Below the pieces are notes generated by a model. That model did not search any database and had not been told where the DNA came from. It worked only from the letters and a program-made list of their open reading frames with translations. From contig VZRS01008243.1 of assembly GCA_013398055.1 (NCBI GenBank), forward strand, positions 230,672 through 294,671: a DNA stretch of 64,000 nucleotides, given 5' to 3'. This document shows positions 23,501 through 37,104 of the stretch, one piece after another (the first letter of the stretch is position 1; each line of letters starts with the position of its first letter). The position numbers and the translations under genes were made by a program. Source of the stretch: Ifrita kowaldi. Lineage: Eukaryota > Chordata > Aves > Passeriformes > Cinclosomatidae.

Positions 23501-25547
23501 TCTGTGAATTTAAAAAGCAATTCATCAATAACAAAACCAGTTTAAATGATGTATGAAGTGAACACAGCATTCTGCAACAACTGCTTCTTCCAGATAAGAC
23601 CCAAGGATAAACTGCATCCACAGGAGGATGAAAACCAGACACCACTAGGTTCCACAGGCAAAAAGCATTTTACTTAGCATGAAGGACTCTTTATCAAGTG
23701 CAGTCATTCAGATAAATTATAATCAGGCCAAAAGAAGTTCTGATCAGTACTTCACAATTTTCCCATTAGCACTAAGTAAGGCTGTAAAGCACTGTAATTT
23801 GGTAACAAGTCCCTTAAATGCCATGCAACGTGTACAATTTTCTCCATGAACAATGACATGATTCCCCTAAGATAGGTTTAATAAAGCCAAATGAATCAGT
23901 GGTTTCTGTTAGTTATTTATGAAACATTCAGGAACAGCTGCAAGAAATGTACAACTTCCTAAATGGGTTCCGCCTCCAGCAGTTGTGTAGACCAGATGGG
24001 AGAGTGACAAGTTCCACTTAATGTGTCACAGCATCAGCTCAGTCATAAAATGGTACTAAACAAATCTCCTTGGAACAGCAGCCACCTGTTTACTATCAAT
24101 ACACCTTCTATTTCTCAAATGGCAACTCTAATTTGTGATGTGTAACCTAAAAGAAGCACCCCTTCAACCTCACGAAGCAACCCTTAGCAAATTGGTTTCC
24201 TCTGAAAAAAAGCAATGCCTCACTCTTTATAGCCAACCTCAGGCAGTTTTAAAGCCTTTTATTTACAAAGCTTGCTCACACATTAGTCAGTGTACCATCT
24301 TCCCACTGAGAATTTCCTGGGTTAATTATTCCAGTTTGAGTTTGGTTTGTCTTCAACTTTTACTCAGTAGTTATTAGAAACAGAAATCTGCAGTGCCTTC
24401 TGTTTCACCTCAGTGCCAGAGCCCTCATCTAAAAGCCTCAGATCTGGTTTCTGCCCACAGCCATTGTTTTCCCTACTCTGAACAAGAATATATTATGTGG
24501 GGTCTGTCGCAGCTCACTCAGGAAGAGGTGTGAGGGGTCTCCAGGTGTCTATAACAGTTTGGAAATAATTGTGTTGGTCTAGGGGGAGAAAAAAACAGGA
24601 TAATGTAATCAGGAAACATAACCTACATACAAACTTTCCAAATGTGTACTTCCATAACATAATGTTTGCTTTATAACAAGTATTTTTATTTGTCAGGAAG
24701 GCTTATTGCAGTGTCCTGAATAGAGGGGGCACTTCCACCATCCCTTCATTCTAAAACATGGTGGTATAAACATGGAGACCTGAACCTGTTCAAACTACCT
24801 CCTGGTAATTAGAGGTGTCTAGGCTGAGACTTTCACAGCATTTGTTTTCATGCTGGAGCCTAGATCCATAAACTTCTGGGAGTTCATCTTGCCGAAAGTG
24901 TTTGGGAATCCGCATCTCTGATGCTAACACACCCAAGGAGGTCCAGACCCAGAGTGGTCACGTGCATGCCCGAGGTTCTCTGACAATTAACAAGCTTTTA
25001 TTCTTAACGATTTGCAAACAAGTCACCTCTGCAGATGTTTAACTACCTAAAAATATCCAATGCTGCTGATGTTTTGCTTGGATGGCATTCATTTATAAAG
25101 TGTCAGATGCTCCCCATGTCAGCATCTGCTCATTCGTGTGGTAACTATTCCATAAGGGGATCAGGATTTTAGCCATTTGAAATTAAAACTGGTATGACAT
25201 TGACAACAGGAGTTGTTGGGATGGATATCAGCCCACTTCAAAGGAGGATGTTGTTCTTAAAGGGAAACACCAAGAAAACAGAGCCTAAAAAGCCACAAGC
25301 CTTGCCAGTATGAAAGGACAGGATACTTGGTTTAGAGGGTTTTTCCAATATATAATATTTTCTACAGAAAGGTGAGGTGAAGAACTCTATCTAGCCTATG
25401 TCTCCATACAGCCACTGCAACTAGTTTTGAGCTCTGTGTACGTGGTGTCTATTCTGCTGCAGTAGGATCTCAGTTAAATGTTAAAATAAGAAACTCCTGC
25501 AGGCTGCCACATCATACTTATAGAGGGCTACATTTGTTTGCTCTCAC
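17546..25547. other. Unique AT-rich stretch
   Basis: No recognised transposon or gene. It includes a hairpin at 19474-19518, several A- or T-rich runs (for example T runs near 19325 and 19595) and a purine-rich interval around 21330-21480. Open frames are short and unremarkable. The longest minus-strand frames (19057-19440, 22240-22536) show no domain. Confidence 0.55.
19474..19518. repeat. Imperfect hairpin, about 18 paired bases
   Basis: ATC-TCTTTGACA, G, TCTTCT, loop ACTCTC, then AGAAGA, A, TGTCAAAGA-AGAT. The arms pair over about 18 bases with one G/A mismatch and one single-base bulge. It is shorter than a usual microRNA precursor and pairing does not continue outward. Confidence 0.55.
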
Positions 25548-25662
25548 CTACACCGGCTCTTTCTTCAAAAACGCCCGTCACTGTGAATCCTAACTGATAT
25601 TCATTGTTGCTCTCCACATAAGTGCAGAGGTATCCACACTTAGGAATTTTCTTAAAATGGCA
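25548..25662 (-). other. Strong candidate internal exon
   Basis: On the minus strand, TTATTTTTTCAG precedes 115 bases ending at donor GTGTAG|GTGAGA. Only one frame is open: 38 codons plus one base. The peptide includes KCGYLCTYVESNNEYQLG followed by FTVTGVFEE, with three cysteines and a beta-like second half. The segment is richer in G+C and CpG (CCGG, ACGGGCG) than its surroundings. Its trailing base is in phase with the 2-base start of the segment at 14132-14370. I do not recognise the family. A further open segment, 26016-26088, lies just upstream with a reasonable donor (AGAG|GTAATC), but its phase does not join to this one. Confidence 0.3.
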
Positions 25663-26576
25663 CTGAAAAAATAACCTTTATGTCAGGTTTATTCTTTTTG
25701 CAGTGTTTCTGCTTTTCACAGTACTGTATTCACACTATTTAGTAATTTTTTTGGTAAATAATTTTTTTTTACGCATATTAGTATGTGGGAAATGTAGCCA
25801 TTTAAAAGAAAAAAAATTGTTAGAACTAGTTAAAAATATAAAAGCAAATATTTTTCGCTACCAACTATGGTTGCATTGATATTTTACAAGAAATACATAA
25901 AATTATGAACATTGAAACAAAATCTCTCATATTAGCCACATATGTCAACCAATCTTAAATCTAAATGTTTCATTTTGGAATATATCCCATATTCTCCCAA
26001 GGAAAGAGTGATTACCTCTGATTCTCTCGTCTTGCTTTAGTTCACTTTCCCATGATGCACACACTTTCCTGGGGCTGAGCAACATCAGCTATCTCTAAAT
26101 GATGAAACAAAGGAAGTCAGCCTGACATCTACAATTCCTGAAAGGCGATGCTATGGATCTGCTGCAAGGCATGAACTGAGTACCTCCTAAGAGACGCACT
26201 ACCATGGCTATGCATAACGTCAGGTAAATATCCCCAAACACTAAGTGCTATTTTTTTGTGTAAAAAATACTTTTTCTTTACTCAAGACATGTGAAAATAT
26301 TCACCCCTTTTTTGACAAGAAAAGCAAAATACTAACAGGAACAATGAAATTTCTTCTACTAGAAACACTTCATAATCCATATGACTACCAGCATGAAAAC
26401 ACAATTAAAATATTTACTGCATGAAAAAATAATCACCTATAAATAAAAAGTCTGCATCATATGATTACAAACCCAGGATCATGCTACATGCAAACCAGAA
26501 AATGCAAAATACATTTCTGAACATGTATATTTTATTCAAGGAATGGGGTTTTTTTCACTTTAAGCATCTGAAGTCC

Positions 26577-26797
26577 CCACTGTGTCACAAAGAGGCCTGG
26601 CCTGTCTCTGGCCTCTTCACCATGGCCTTGTCTTGCCATGGTGGCTGAGGCAGCCCTGGAAGTCCCTCTCTACTCCTCAGCTGCCCTCTTCCTGCACTGG
26701 GGGCAGCAGGACAGGCACCAGACTGCAGGGAGCCAGCAGCACTAGCAGCATCCTGCTGATTCACGCTAAAATTGCTTTGTGATCTGTCCCATAACAC
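26577..26797. other. GC-rich island open on both strands
   Basis: About 220 GC-rich bases in AT-rich DNA are open in one frame on each strand (66 codons plus, 70 codons minus). The minus frame is glutamine-, alanine- and proline-rich. Its upstream side has an acceptor-like GGGACAG, but no donor precedes its stop. Both frames are probably by-products of base composition. It may be a decayed element or regulatory segment. Confidence 0.3.
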
Positions 26798-27103
26798 AAA
26801 AAGTGGAAATGTGTTAACAGTGGAAATTAGAAGAACATTACCAGAGGCACTTTACTTAACTTCTATGTCAAGGCCAGCTTACAACAATGATACAGTCAAG
26901 CATCTTTGCCCAATGAATTAAGAAACAACTATCAAATGTGAATTAGTCAGCAAAGCTTCCGAATTGCTCCTAGGAAGCATCCTGTGACCAGTTTGGAGCC
27001 AAATTCCCTACGTGATTTGCTTAAAGCAAGTTATTGTCTAAACACTCAAATTTCATCTGGACAACTTCTTTGTTAGAAGTTGTGTTTGGATTCAGTCATG
27101 TAC

Positions 27104-27268
27104 CTGATCCGGCAATAGTATTCCCTTTCCTAAAAAAGTTGGTGACTGATAATGCTATCAGGTTGTTGGAGCATGGAGTAAAATAGCACTTAATATTCAC
27201 TGCTTGCTGAGTGTTGTTATTCTTGATCTTATAAGCTATGATTAATATTGGCCATTGTGGAAAAACCA
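27104..27268 (-). other. Weak candidate exon
   Basis: A strong acceptor (CATTTTTTTATTCTTGTGCAG shortened to its last part, TTCTTGTGCAG) precedes 2 bases and 54 open codons. The donor is ATCAG|GTACAT. The product starts VFPQWPILIIAYKIKNN and is AT-biased (Asn, Ile, Lys), so it may be open by chance. Its leading phase is compatible with the segment at 35812-35903. Confidence 0.12.
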
Positions 27269-30200
27269 CTGCACAAGAATAAAAAAATGCTTAAAAATTT
27301 TCTCTTCAGCATTGCAGCAAGGTAGCAATGGCACTTGTTTTCTGTGCCTCAAATGCTGAAGTCTGCTACATATCCTGGAAATAACTAACTAATCCTGAGC
27401 TGCACCAACTGCAACTTCTCCTATTTTCAGATATTTCCCCTTTCTGTTACCCTTACTCAGTAATTCATCAAGTCTAAGGTGTAATTACCCCCATAGCTCC
27501 ACAGCAGTACAAGTTACAAGCATGCCTTAGAAAACTGTCATGTCCTCCAATAAACTTGCTGTATCAAAAAACTTTAAAAACTTATTAACCAGATCTAGCT
27601 CCCTGACAGCAAACCCATCTGCTGTCTGATACCAAATTTATTTTAAACAGCATTGCAGCTGAGAGTCATGATACTAGCTGAAAAGTCTCTGTCCGTGCCA
27701 AACTTGGCTATGGTGCCAATCATTTGTTGTGACTGATCTGCTATAAATGACAGAATATGGACAAGTAGACTTTTAAAGACAAGAATAAAAGAACTAAAAA
27801 AAGGCACATGGGAAATTCTTTCAAGGACAAGGGACAGCATAAAGGCAGCAATGGAAATGAGTTGAAACACAGATAAGAAAAGTTAGAGGATGCAAAACAG
27901 GGTTTCAGCTGCTGACAGGCACTCTGATTCATTGCACTGAAAAATATAGATTTGCTGTAAAATTGGTAACCATTACAGTGGCAAATCTGAAAACATTTAA
28001 AACAGTAAAAGCAAATATCATTAAAGATTTCCAGTTATCTACTATTTGTATAACACCTGGGACAATCTCCCTTCAGAATCTTGAACACAAGGAGCTGTCT
28101 GACATGGCACTACTGTTAGTACTTTATTATTCATTGACTCTTTTGTTCTGCATTGCTTTCATAATGTAATGATTAATAACTTGCAGCATATTTGAGAAGC
28201 AGTCTACCAATACTGCAGACAAGACAAGTTAGTTTGTGTATGGCATTCTCATAATTTTTGTCATTAAAAACTGTATGTTAAACAAGTGGACCTGTCATTT
28301 TCATAGAACAAAATTAAAAATTTGTTTTAATTAATTTTATTTTTTCATGCTGCAGACATTAGTTATGTAAGAATTAGAAAAGATCCTTCTCTTGATGCTT
28401 TTTAACTAAATATCGTTAAAAGTCTCTGCAGCTTCAACCTAGAAGCTCATTTTTCAACAACATACAGCTAGAGCTCCTTGAAGGTTTGCCTTGTAAAAGA
28501 GATGTCCATATTCTTATGTTTTATCTTTCACATTAATTATTAAGCAAACTCAAACTCAATATTTATTTGTTCCTCTTAAGAGAAATTTATTTTAAAGTTC
28601 TCTTTTGCTCTATGAGATCACTTGCACTGTCTTTACCTGGACAGATTCCATACCTTACAGAAGCTGTAGTCTAGATACACCATATTTCCATTCTCCACTA
28701 GACCAACTACATTTCCAAAGATAACTTGTAAGGATGCAAACTTGCATACAGAGATGCATACCAGCAGTGTGAGCAGGCTTATGTTGAATGGAAACTTCTT
28801 ATAATTTTTATTAGTCTGTATTTAATGTGCATACTACATTTCATTAGGAAGATGCCAAAGCATCCTAGACTATATTGCAACTCAACAACTGCTGAAAAAT
28901 ACTTATAAATTATTTTTTTAGACAGAAGTATAATTGCAATAGTTACCACTAAGTTAAGAGGAAAGAAAAAGGTAATATATAAATTATTATCAACTAGCAT
29001 TCTGGGACAGTTTAACAAAGAATGTCACAGCTAAGAGAATATAACTTTTTTCGTCTATAATAGAAACTGCATAAAAGTGAATAGGGTAGCTAAGCTCACC
29101 CCACATATATTTGATAAAGTATTCTGTCTTTGTTACCAGAACAAAATATTTCTTTCACTTTATTTGCTACAGAGTACCTCCCAACAGAGGCTAAGTATAT
29201 CTCTGTATTAGCTTTGGAAACCTTATTTATCAGTCAGACATATTTTGTTAGACATCATCTGGCAAGATTTAGGCACCATTGTAGTGAGCAGTAACAGAAA
29301 ATTTAAGAAGATACAGTCAGTGCTGTGAGTTTCCTTCTAATGTTTTTCCTATTGATGATGAATAATTCCTCCATCATTTCATAAGCCAAACATTTGTATC
29401 AGTTCATCTCAATAACCCAAACAATTAACCATTTGTTGACTGGGTTGTTATTGGACTTGTCAGCATATAGAGGCTTTTTCATATCTTGTTCCCATGCTCT
29501 AACATGACTTTCTAAACTATTGACACATATTCAATCCAGCCTGCAGTCTTACCCTTCCATTCAAAGATAATGCACAAACACCGTTTTGCTCTACTAATTT
29601 TCCTTCTTATTCTCCATTCTGCTAAGACCTCTCAGTCTTGGCTTTATAAAGTGACCTATAGCATCCTACATTTATAATATTCTGTTTAGTGTTTCCATAG
29701 AGATGCTAAAGCCATAGAGGTTTACTTTTGACACAGCTCTGAAAGGTGTCTGTCAGGGCAGCTCATGCAAAAGACTGCATTGGTCCAGTTTATAAAATAG
29801 ACATTTTACTTCAGCAGGTTGCCATCCACACTACAATAATCTGGCATCTGTAATTGCTCCCTGAGAGAGTGACCACACTCCCACTCCCCTGCACAGAAGT
29901 GGAAGAGGTCCTGTTCTTGACCGCAAAGGTCTCAGTCCAGACAAATGAGCAGTAGATGCTCAGGGGAGCACATGTACATGGCCAGAATAGCTTCAGTTAC
30001 AATGCTGGCTTGAAACTGGTATTATTTGTTGTTTGCTGTGTGTTTTGATATTATGGCTTGGCTTCCCATCTAATTAATATTGGTGTAGAACTGGAACCAG
30101 CCAGTGGAAGTCCCACCAGACCCTCAGTAAAATGCCTGGCATATGTGAAACCCAAAACCTGAAATATGTTAAATTTTTAAATGGTTAGTCTGACTAATTC

Positions 30201-33200
30201 TGTAAGATATTTTCCCTATTTTCTCATAGAAAATAGTCAAATTATACCATTTTTATAGCTGGGAAGACATAGGCCTTTGTCAGCCTGTGTCACAGTCCTT
30301 ATACACAGCAGGCATGAAAAGAGTAAGCATGAGCTTCTTGACAGAACACAGAGATTAATTTATCTTTGCCACCTCCTTAATTTGAGAGAACAATGTTGAA
30401 AACCTACTTTATTTACGCCTACACTGTATCAGGCGCACGAACAGAACTTTAGTCTTTTTAAAACTAGAATAACAGATCATTTCATTACTCCTCCAGACAC
30501 TTAGACACCACTCATAAAGCACACTGTACTATTGAAATTTTCTGCATATGCCTACAGTATGAATATATATGCATCTTAATGTGTGGCTTTTTCCCTCTTG
30601 GAACGACTTTCTTCTCTGTAAATAAGCCACTACCAATGAATCCACCACAGAATTCACTAAAACAGCTTTCTGAAAGTCAAAGCATGTGAGTCATGCCAGG
30701 TTAAACTCAATCCCATCAAGTGACTTCTGAATGACTGGCTTGTGTTAACCCATAGATGGAAGTAGTGCTGGCAAGACCAAGGTTTTAAAAGTATTCATAA
30801 AAGATTATGCAAGTGACAGTTTTGCCTTTAGATCAGCATTTGGCAGGGACCTGAAATGCATCATACAATGGCATCTCTTATTCCTATTACCGTATTATGA
30901 TCAGTTTTCTATTCCCTTTCAACAAGTCAGAAAACTGGTTCCTTGGACCAGCTTCTCATATATCCTCAGAGTTTCCTTTCTTTGAACTTTTTACTGGGTT
31001 TCCAGCCTTGTTAATCTTAAACAAATAGCAGTAGTTCATGTACCTGTTAGTGCATTGGACACAAATGTGGAGTAGCCTAAAGCTCTTTGCCATTGCAAGG
31101 TCATTTCCTCTTCTTCAGCACCACAACCACTTCCAATCACATCATGTCCTCAGATGAGGACATAATCATATTCATACTCATGCCAGTCACCTTCATTGTC
31201 AAACAAGAGTCTCTAAGTCAGTAAATAAGACTAGAAAACAGTATGCAAAATGTACTTTCGATATCAATGTCAGGCTTCACACATTAACATTCTGACCTTA
31301 ACTATTTCCAAGGATTGATCAAGCTCTATCCCAGACTTGTTGGCTGCCCTACCACCTCTTCTGTGCTGGAACTTCTGCCTGGAGTTTACCTGTCCCTCTG
31401 TTGTCCTCTCTTTAAGTTGTCCTAACCCAGTGACCTCCATTTCATAGCTGGTCTGCAAGATATAAATCGCAATGTGAATTTAAATGTTAAAGATGAGGTT
31501 GACAGGAAGAGAAAAGTATGAAGTTATCTGAAATAGGTTAGTTGCAGAGATCCATTGCTTATGGACTGCAGTAATTAGACATCAATGCCTTAAACGTCTT
31601 GCATTTTTTTACATGGGACTCAGGCTTGTGTATTATTTTCTAGTGCACTTGTCTAGCTGTCAGGCTGAACTGTGCAACATTACCCTGGAGACAGACTGCC
31701 AAGTTCATTAGCAGAGGGTACAGTGGCAAGCTGCTCTGCAAGAATGCCAAGGCTGCCTGAGCTCCCAAATTTGAAACTGCTTCTATGGATGCGTCTCTTG
31801 AAAGCTGCTGAATGTTCCTCTTCATTCTCCAGAGTCGGTATAAATTATCTTTTTCATCTCTTTCTGCATTAATTAACCAGAGTTCAACTCTCACTTCCTG
31901 CTCATAACTCAAATTCTCTCACAAAAGGTTGCAGCAGGGGGGATTTATTTTATTTAAAGTGTAGCAGATGAAGCACATTGCTCAGCAATGGTGTCTTCCA
32001 GTGACTCAGAAAAAGAGAGGTCCTACTGTGAATCAGTTGTTTAGAGGGATCACTCTCATACTTGCTTCATCTCTTCTGTATATCTCTATCTAGTGCCCAA
32101 CAGCATACTCCTCATTCATATTAGCAGATATTTTGAGATGGAGCATTTGTTTACACTGCTTCTTCCCCAATGCTTAAAACATGCTAAAAATGTTTTTCAC
32201 ATACTATTGTTACCTGAGCTTCTTTTGTACCCTTTCAAGCCCACATAGTCAATGGCTTTCTCAAACTACAAGGCAGCACAAACATTTAAGTTGTTCTTCA
32301 AAATGTACACTATGGATGAACTGGGCGAACTGCAGCACATATAGGAAAGATACCCATAGGAGGCCAACACGACCAGCATATTTTCTGTGTTCTCCTTTTA
32401 TACTGTATTCCAATACCTTCTAATACAAATTTCTTACATTGTTTATGAAGGAGAGGGAACTGAGAGACAAATACATGGCTACAAAAAAATACGGTATGCA
32501 GGTAAAAATTAAAGTCACATCATAGACCACAGCACAGCTCTTCACTATAGATAAATATTGGTGATTTACAAGTAAAATATGTAGTATCTCCAAAGAGACT
32601 AGAAATAACTGTTTAACACTAACAAATACTGTTTCTTTTATTTACCACACTTGAGAATATTTTGACATTTAAAATTTGCAGAATGAACTGTGATTCCCTC
32701 ACTATGCTCCATTTATTAGTAAACAGTGAAGAAGTGAGAAAAGACAGGAAGAACCTGATAGCGTGGTTCCAACTCACACTGGCCTGAAACAACTATAGCT
32801 GCAATGGCAACTTGAGCCTACAGATTTTTTCACTAACCAGATGAGGATACAGCGTCAACTATATTACATATGTGTAAACACCAATGTAGACATTCAGTAG
32901 CTCAGAATCTACTTGTTGACTGCTGTTGCTTACACAGGCACAACAAAACTGTTACAGTACCTGCCACATCACATACTTCACATCACAGTAGCAATTTTAC
33001 CATATACACATAAGTCATTCAAGTGTTACTTTTGTCCTTTACTTCCCAAAATTCTTATTAAAGTCACAGAGGTACCTAAAGAGAAAAATCAACATACTGT
33101 ATCAGAATCTGTACTCAGTCGTATGGGCTTGGTAACAGGCAGAATTTTCCTGTCAGTTACCAGGGTAGTACTGTTATCTTTCTAACAGCTAAACAAAATT

Positions 33201-35811
33201 CCCGTGTATTGCAATACTCAACATTTCAGAGCACTGGTAACTACCTAAACACTTCACTAAAATACTGACTTTGAAATACAGATTACTTTTTAAAAGCCTA
33301 GCATTTAATTCTGTAGCCAGAGAACTAAAAGCTCAGTGATACATTAGACAACATATTCACTGTGCATTGTTCTGTCGACAGGACTGTACATTATCTGAAG
33401 ACAATGAACATATCAGTACCATAAACTTGAATAAAAGAGCTGAAGGAAGAAAAATGCCAAAATGTGGGTTTGACCTCTCTGAGGATCACATGGCTATGGT
33501 TGTAATAGACGGAACCAAAAATAATAGCATTTTGAGGCCAGGAAATAAAAATGCTACCCACAAAATGGATGGTAAGTCACAAGATGCTAACCAAATAAAT
33601 TACATTGTTCTCAAAGTTCATCTACAAATGTAAATAGCAGAGGACAAAGAAATATCAACAAAACCAAGTGTCAAAATGTATGAAAGAACACTTCAGTTCT
33701 TTTTCTGTAGCTCTGTATACAGTATCCATTTGTACTATATTCCTAGGGTTTAGAGGTATGATTAAGATTTGCATTTATAGGCTCAGTCTAGGGCTCATTT
33801 AGGTATAAGAATTTTTTCTTCAATTACAATACTTATGAATTTTGTCCTAGGTTAAGAAGGATATTTTCTGGATAGCTAAATGACTTCTACAACAGCAAGG
33901 CATGATAAAGACCATGCACAGAATGTGAAAGTGTGTGCATTTGTGTGTTATACAATAGGTACTATTTTCCCTGTCCTTTAAGCCATGAAGCAGCACAAGA
34001 TTTTTATATACCAGGTACTGTCAAAAAATACAAAAAATAAATCTGTCAATCTGTATTGTGGTTCATCTCATCTGTATGGAACACCTTCTCTTTAGTAAGC
34101 ATATTGCCTTGTCATAAAGTAGATTGAAATCATACTATCCATCTCTGTATTTGTACATCTACATACAGAAATGACAGGGAGCAAAGCAAGAAATAATTAC
34201 TGCTTCACAGCCGTATCACTAAAAAATATTGGGCAGCAATTCTCTGAAAAGCAGCATGATTCGGGAACAGTTAATTCAATAAAAAAATCCATTTGGCATG
34301 AAAAGGTCAAAAGCCATTGGACTTGCACAGAACTGTCAGAAAATAGCATATTGAACTGAAACCACAGGAGAGCACTGACAGGAAAAACTTAGCACTCTCA
34401 GATCTAATTTGGTCAGAACATCAAGACCATCATTCCATCACTTGAAAAACTTCTTTGGTGCAGTTAAAAGCTAGAAGTATGCTACACTCAGTTGTTTATT
34501 TGCATAGCAAATAGCCTTATCAGAATACTACAATATGCAGCATTATTGTCCTTTTACTTCTGAAAATACCTAGATTTTTTCTAAATAAAAAAAGATAATG
34601 TTAACTAAATATACCACTACAATAAGCTTAAGTTCAAATATAGGATTAGTAAAAAAAAATCTGAAGGCTATTTGCCATGACATAATTAGTACAGATTTAA
34701 AAAAACCAAACAACCAGCATAAACCTACCCCAGCTGTGATAGGTAATACCAAAAAAAACGTGGTAAAACAAGCAACAAAATCCGCAACTTTTCCATAATG
34801 TATACCAGTCTGTCTGCCTCCATCTCACTGGATTTGTGCTGAATCACAGCTTTACCAAACTCTGTTTCGACTGAAAAATGCTTCTCTTTACATTACCTGT
34901 GTGACTTTTGAAAGAAAAGTTACACAATAGACCAGAGTGCACCGAGGGGAGTAAAGAACATAGAAGGGAAGGGCTTTGTAATTATACCACAGTGAGGATC
35001 TGCAAACAGCAGTCACTTGCCTGGCTGGCCACACAAGCTTTTACTGAGAGCAGCACTGCAGGTGACTGTTCCTAGGCAGCAGTGCAGGATACAAGGCACC
35101 CTTATGGACTGCTTCTATCTGGAAGAGGAAATGAGACAAATCCGTGGTTTCTGGCCACTCAATGTAGCAGACTGCCCATAATAGATGTGAAAGATGTGGT
35201 GTGACATATTTACTTTATGTACAAGACAGAGAAGAGGAAGCAGAGCAAAAAATATGACAGACAAGGAGTGTGGAAAATTACTAAATGTTAGAAACATAGT
35301 CCTCAAAGTGATAATAATATAACGTTTATAGTAAATCAGGGAGTTTTGAAAACAAATGATCATTCAACTTCAATATTAACATACCTATGTATATAAATAC
35401 ACATGTATGTATAGATGAGTGCTATACTCCATCAGAAAATATAGCTTTATGATAACGTGTCTTATGTTAATAGACCTGTACTTAAAATATTCAGACGGAC
35501 ATACAAGTGTTTCCAGTCTTGGAATAAAGCTACAATAACATTAAGGAGTATCAGAGCAAGACACATGATTTATTTGAATACAAGGCTTTTGGCTACCAAT
35601 TATTCTAGGCAAAATTACATAGAACAGAACACCAAGCTGTATCTATTCCAAAACAAAAAGTTGCAAATGCACATACCAGCAGAGTGACATGAGTGTGGAA
35701 TTCATAAAATAAAAATTTGATATATTATACTTGTTACCTCTCCATTTTAGACGTGTACAGAGTAAATCCCTATAGATAACATCAGCCAACAGAACTGATC
35801 ACCTCTCTTAC
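27269..35811. other. Unique AT-rich stretch
   Basis: No recognised repeat or gene. Minus-strand frames such as 31640-31912 and plus-strand frames such as 33367-33633 (about 90 codons) show no domain I know. Short AT microsatellite-like runs occur but none is long. Confidence 0.55.
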
Positions 35812-35903
35812 CTTCAGCTTCATATTCACACAACCTCCTCCAGAAGGGATGCTTCAGAAGAGGAGCCCATTCTGCCACCCTACTGGATGAGAGTTGTCTA
35901 ACG
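35812..35903 (-). other. Best candidate coding exon in window
   Basis: On the minus strand a long T tract and acceptor (TTTTTTTTGTTTGACGCAG) precede 92 bases ending at the strong donor GCTGAAG|GTAAGAG. One frame is open: 1 base, 30 codons, 1 base. It includes SSRVAEWAPLLKHPFWRRL and then CEYEAE, a tryptophan-, arginine- and glutamate-bearing sequence unlike chance translations of AT-rich DNA. G+C is near half, well above the flanks. Its 1-base start fits the 2-base end of 37323-37407. The HPFW word recalls the end of some protein-kinase domains, but that alone is not evidence of one. The gene is unidentified. Confidence 0.35.
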
Positions 35904-36788
35904 CTGCGTCAAACAAAAAAAACACACTCAAGACAATTTCAAAGCTAGTGTTGGGATTTCTTCCATAAGATCTGCCAATATTTGCATAGATAAGTTTGAG
36001 TTAATGTCACAGTGAAAATGCTATTATCATCATCATTACTGTTTTCAAATTCTCAACATAACAAAGTCACCTAAAAAAACCTGATTGGGAAATAATAACC
36101 AAGACAGAAAATAAAAGTATCTGAGAATTCTTCAGTCATTCCCTACTATGGAGCAAGATACACTTTTCCAGAGGGAGGCACTGGCTATCTGGATCCCTTT
36201 TACAGTATTGTGAAGAGCTCTGCTTCTCAAAATTTTATCTATATTTTATGGAATGACCAGAGGAACTTGGAACATTCAATCAATCTCTTATTTTTCAAGC
36301 CATTTCCAAAGTATGTCCGAGATGTCTTAGATTATAAGGCTGAGGAAGAAGATAAAATACTTCAGGAAAAGACTCCAAGAAGCCTAGAATCTGAGTTTGC
36401 AAGTAAGGAAAATACTGCTCAGAGTGGATAGCTTCTTTACCATGGTCTATGAGTCCCATCTGTGGGGTTTTTTCTGAGTGGAAAGTAACAACAAGCAGAA
36501 GTGAGAATGCTTACTTGAGGATAACTTAGTGAAACAGTCATTGAACAGCATCTTTCTCCCACCAATCTTTAACATTACTGAGCAGGGTACTCCCTTTCAT
36601 ACAAGATTATGCTTGCCTCAATCTTCATGTACTTTGCAATCTCTGTTCTGCTGGAACCCCTTTGCCTGCTTGAATTTCCCTCAAAACCAGAGGACATTTG
36701 AAATCACCTTCCTACCTCTCCTCAGTCTATCTCTTGGCCCACTCTTCACCTCCAGTCCCTTACTGAACTTAAAATAATGTATTTATTT

Positions 36789-36858
36789 AAAATAACAACA
36801 CCACAACAACAACAGTAATAATAAATAATAATAACAATAACAACAATAACAACAAACA
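36789..36858. repeat. (AAC/AAT)n simple repeat
   Basis: About 70 bases of interspersed AAC and AAT trinucleotides. An imperfect microsatellite. Confidence 0.85.
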
Positions 36859-37104
36859 CCACCATACACCTTGTTTTGAAACCTGCTTTTATGCTAGGAA
36901 CATCACCATAATTTATTTACTCCACATGAATAATAAGCCAGAAAATATGACTTTATCTTTCCATGTTAGTACATTTTGCTTTCAAATGTTCATTTTTCTT
37001 CTTTATTTTCTCCCTGGATTTAGTTTCTACCACATACTCCAGTGTAATAAGGCATAGTTAGGACTGAAGAAACAATCAGATCTGCAAAGAAGGAAATGGG
37101 TTTT

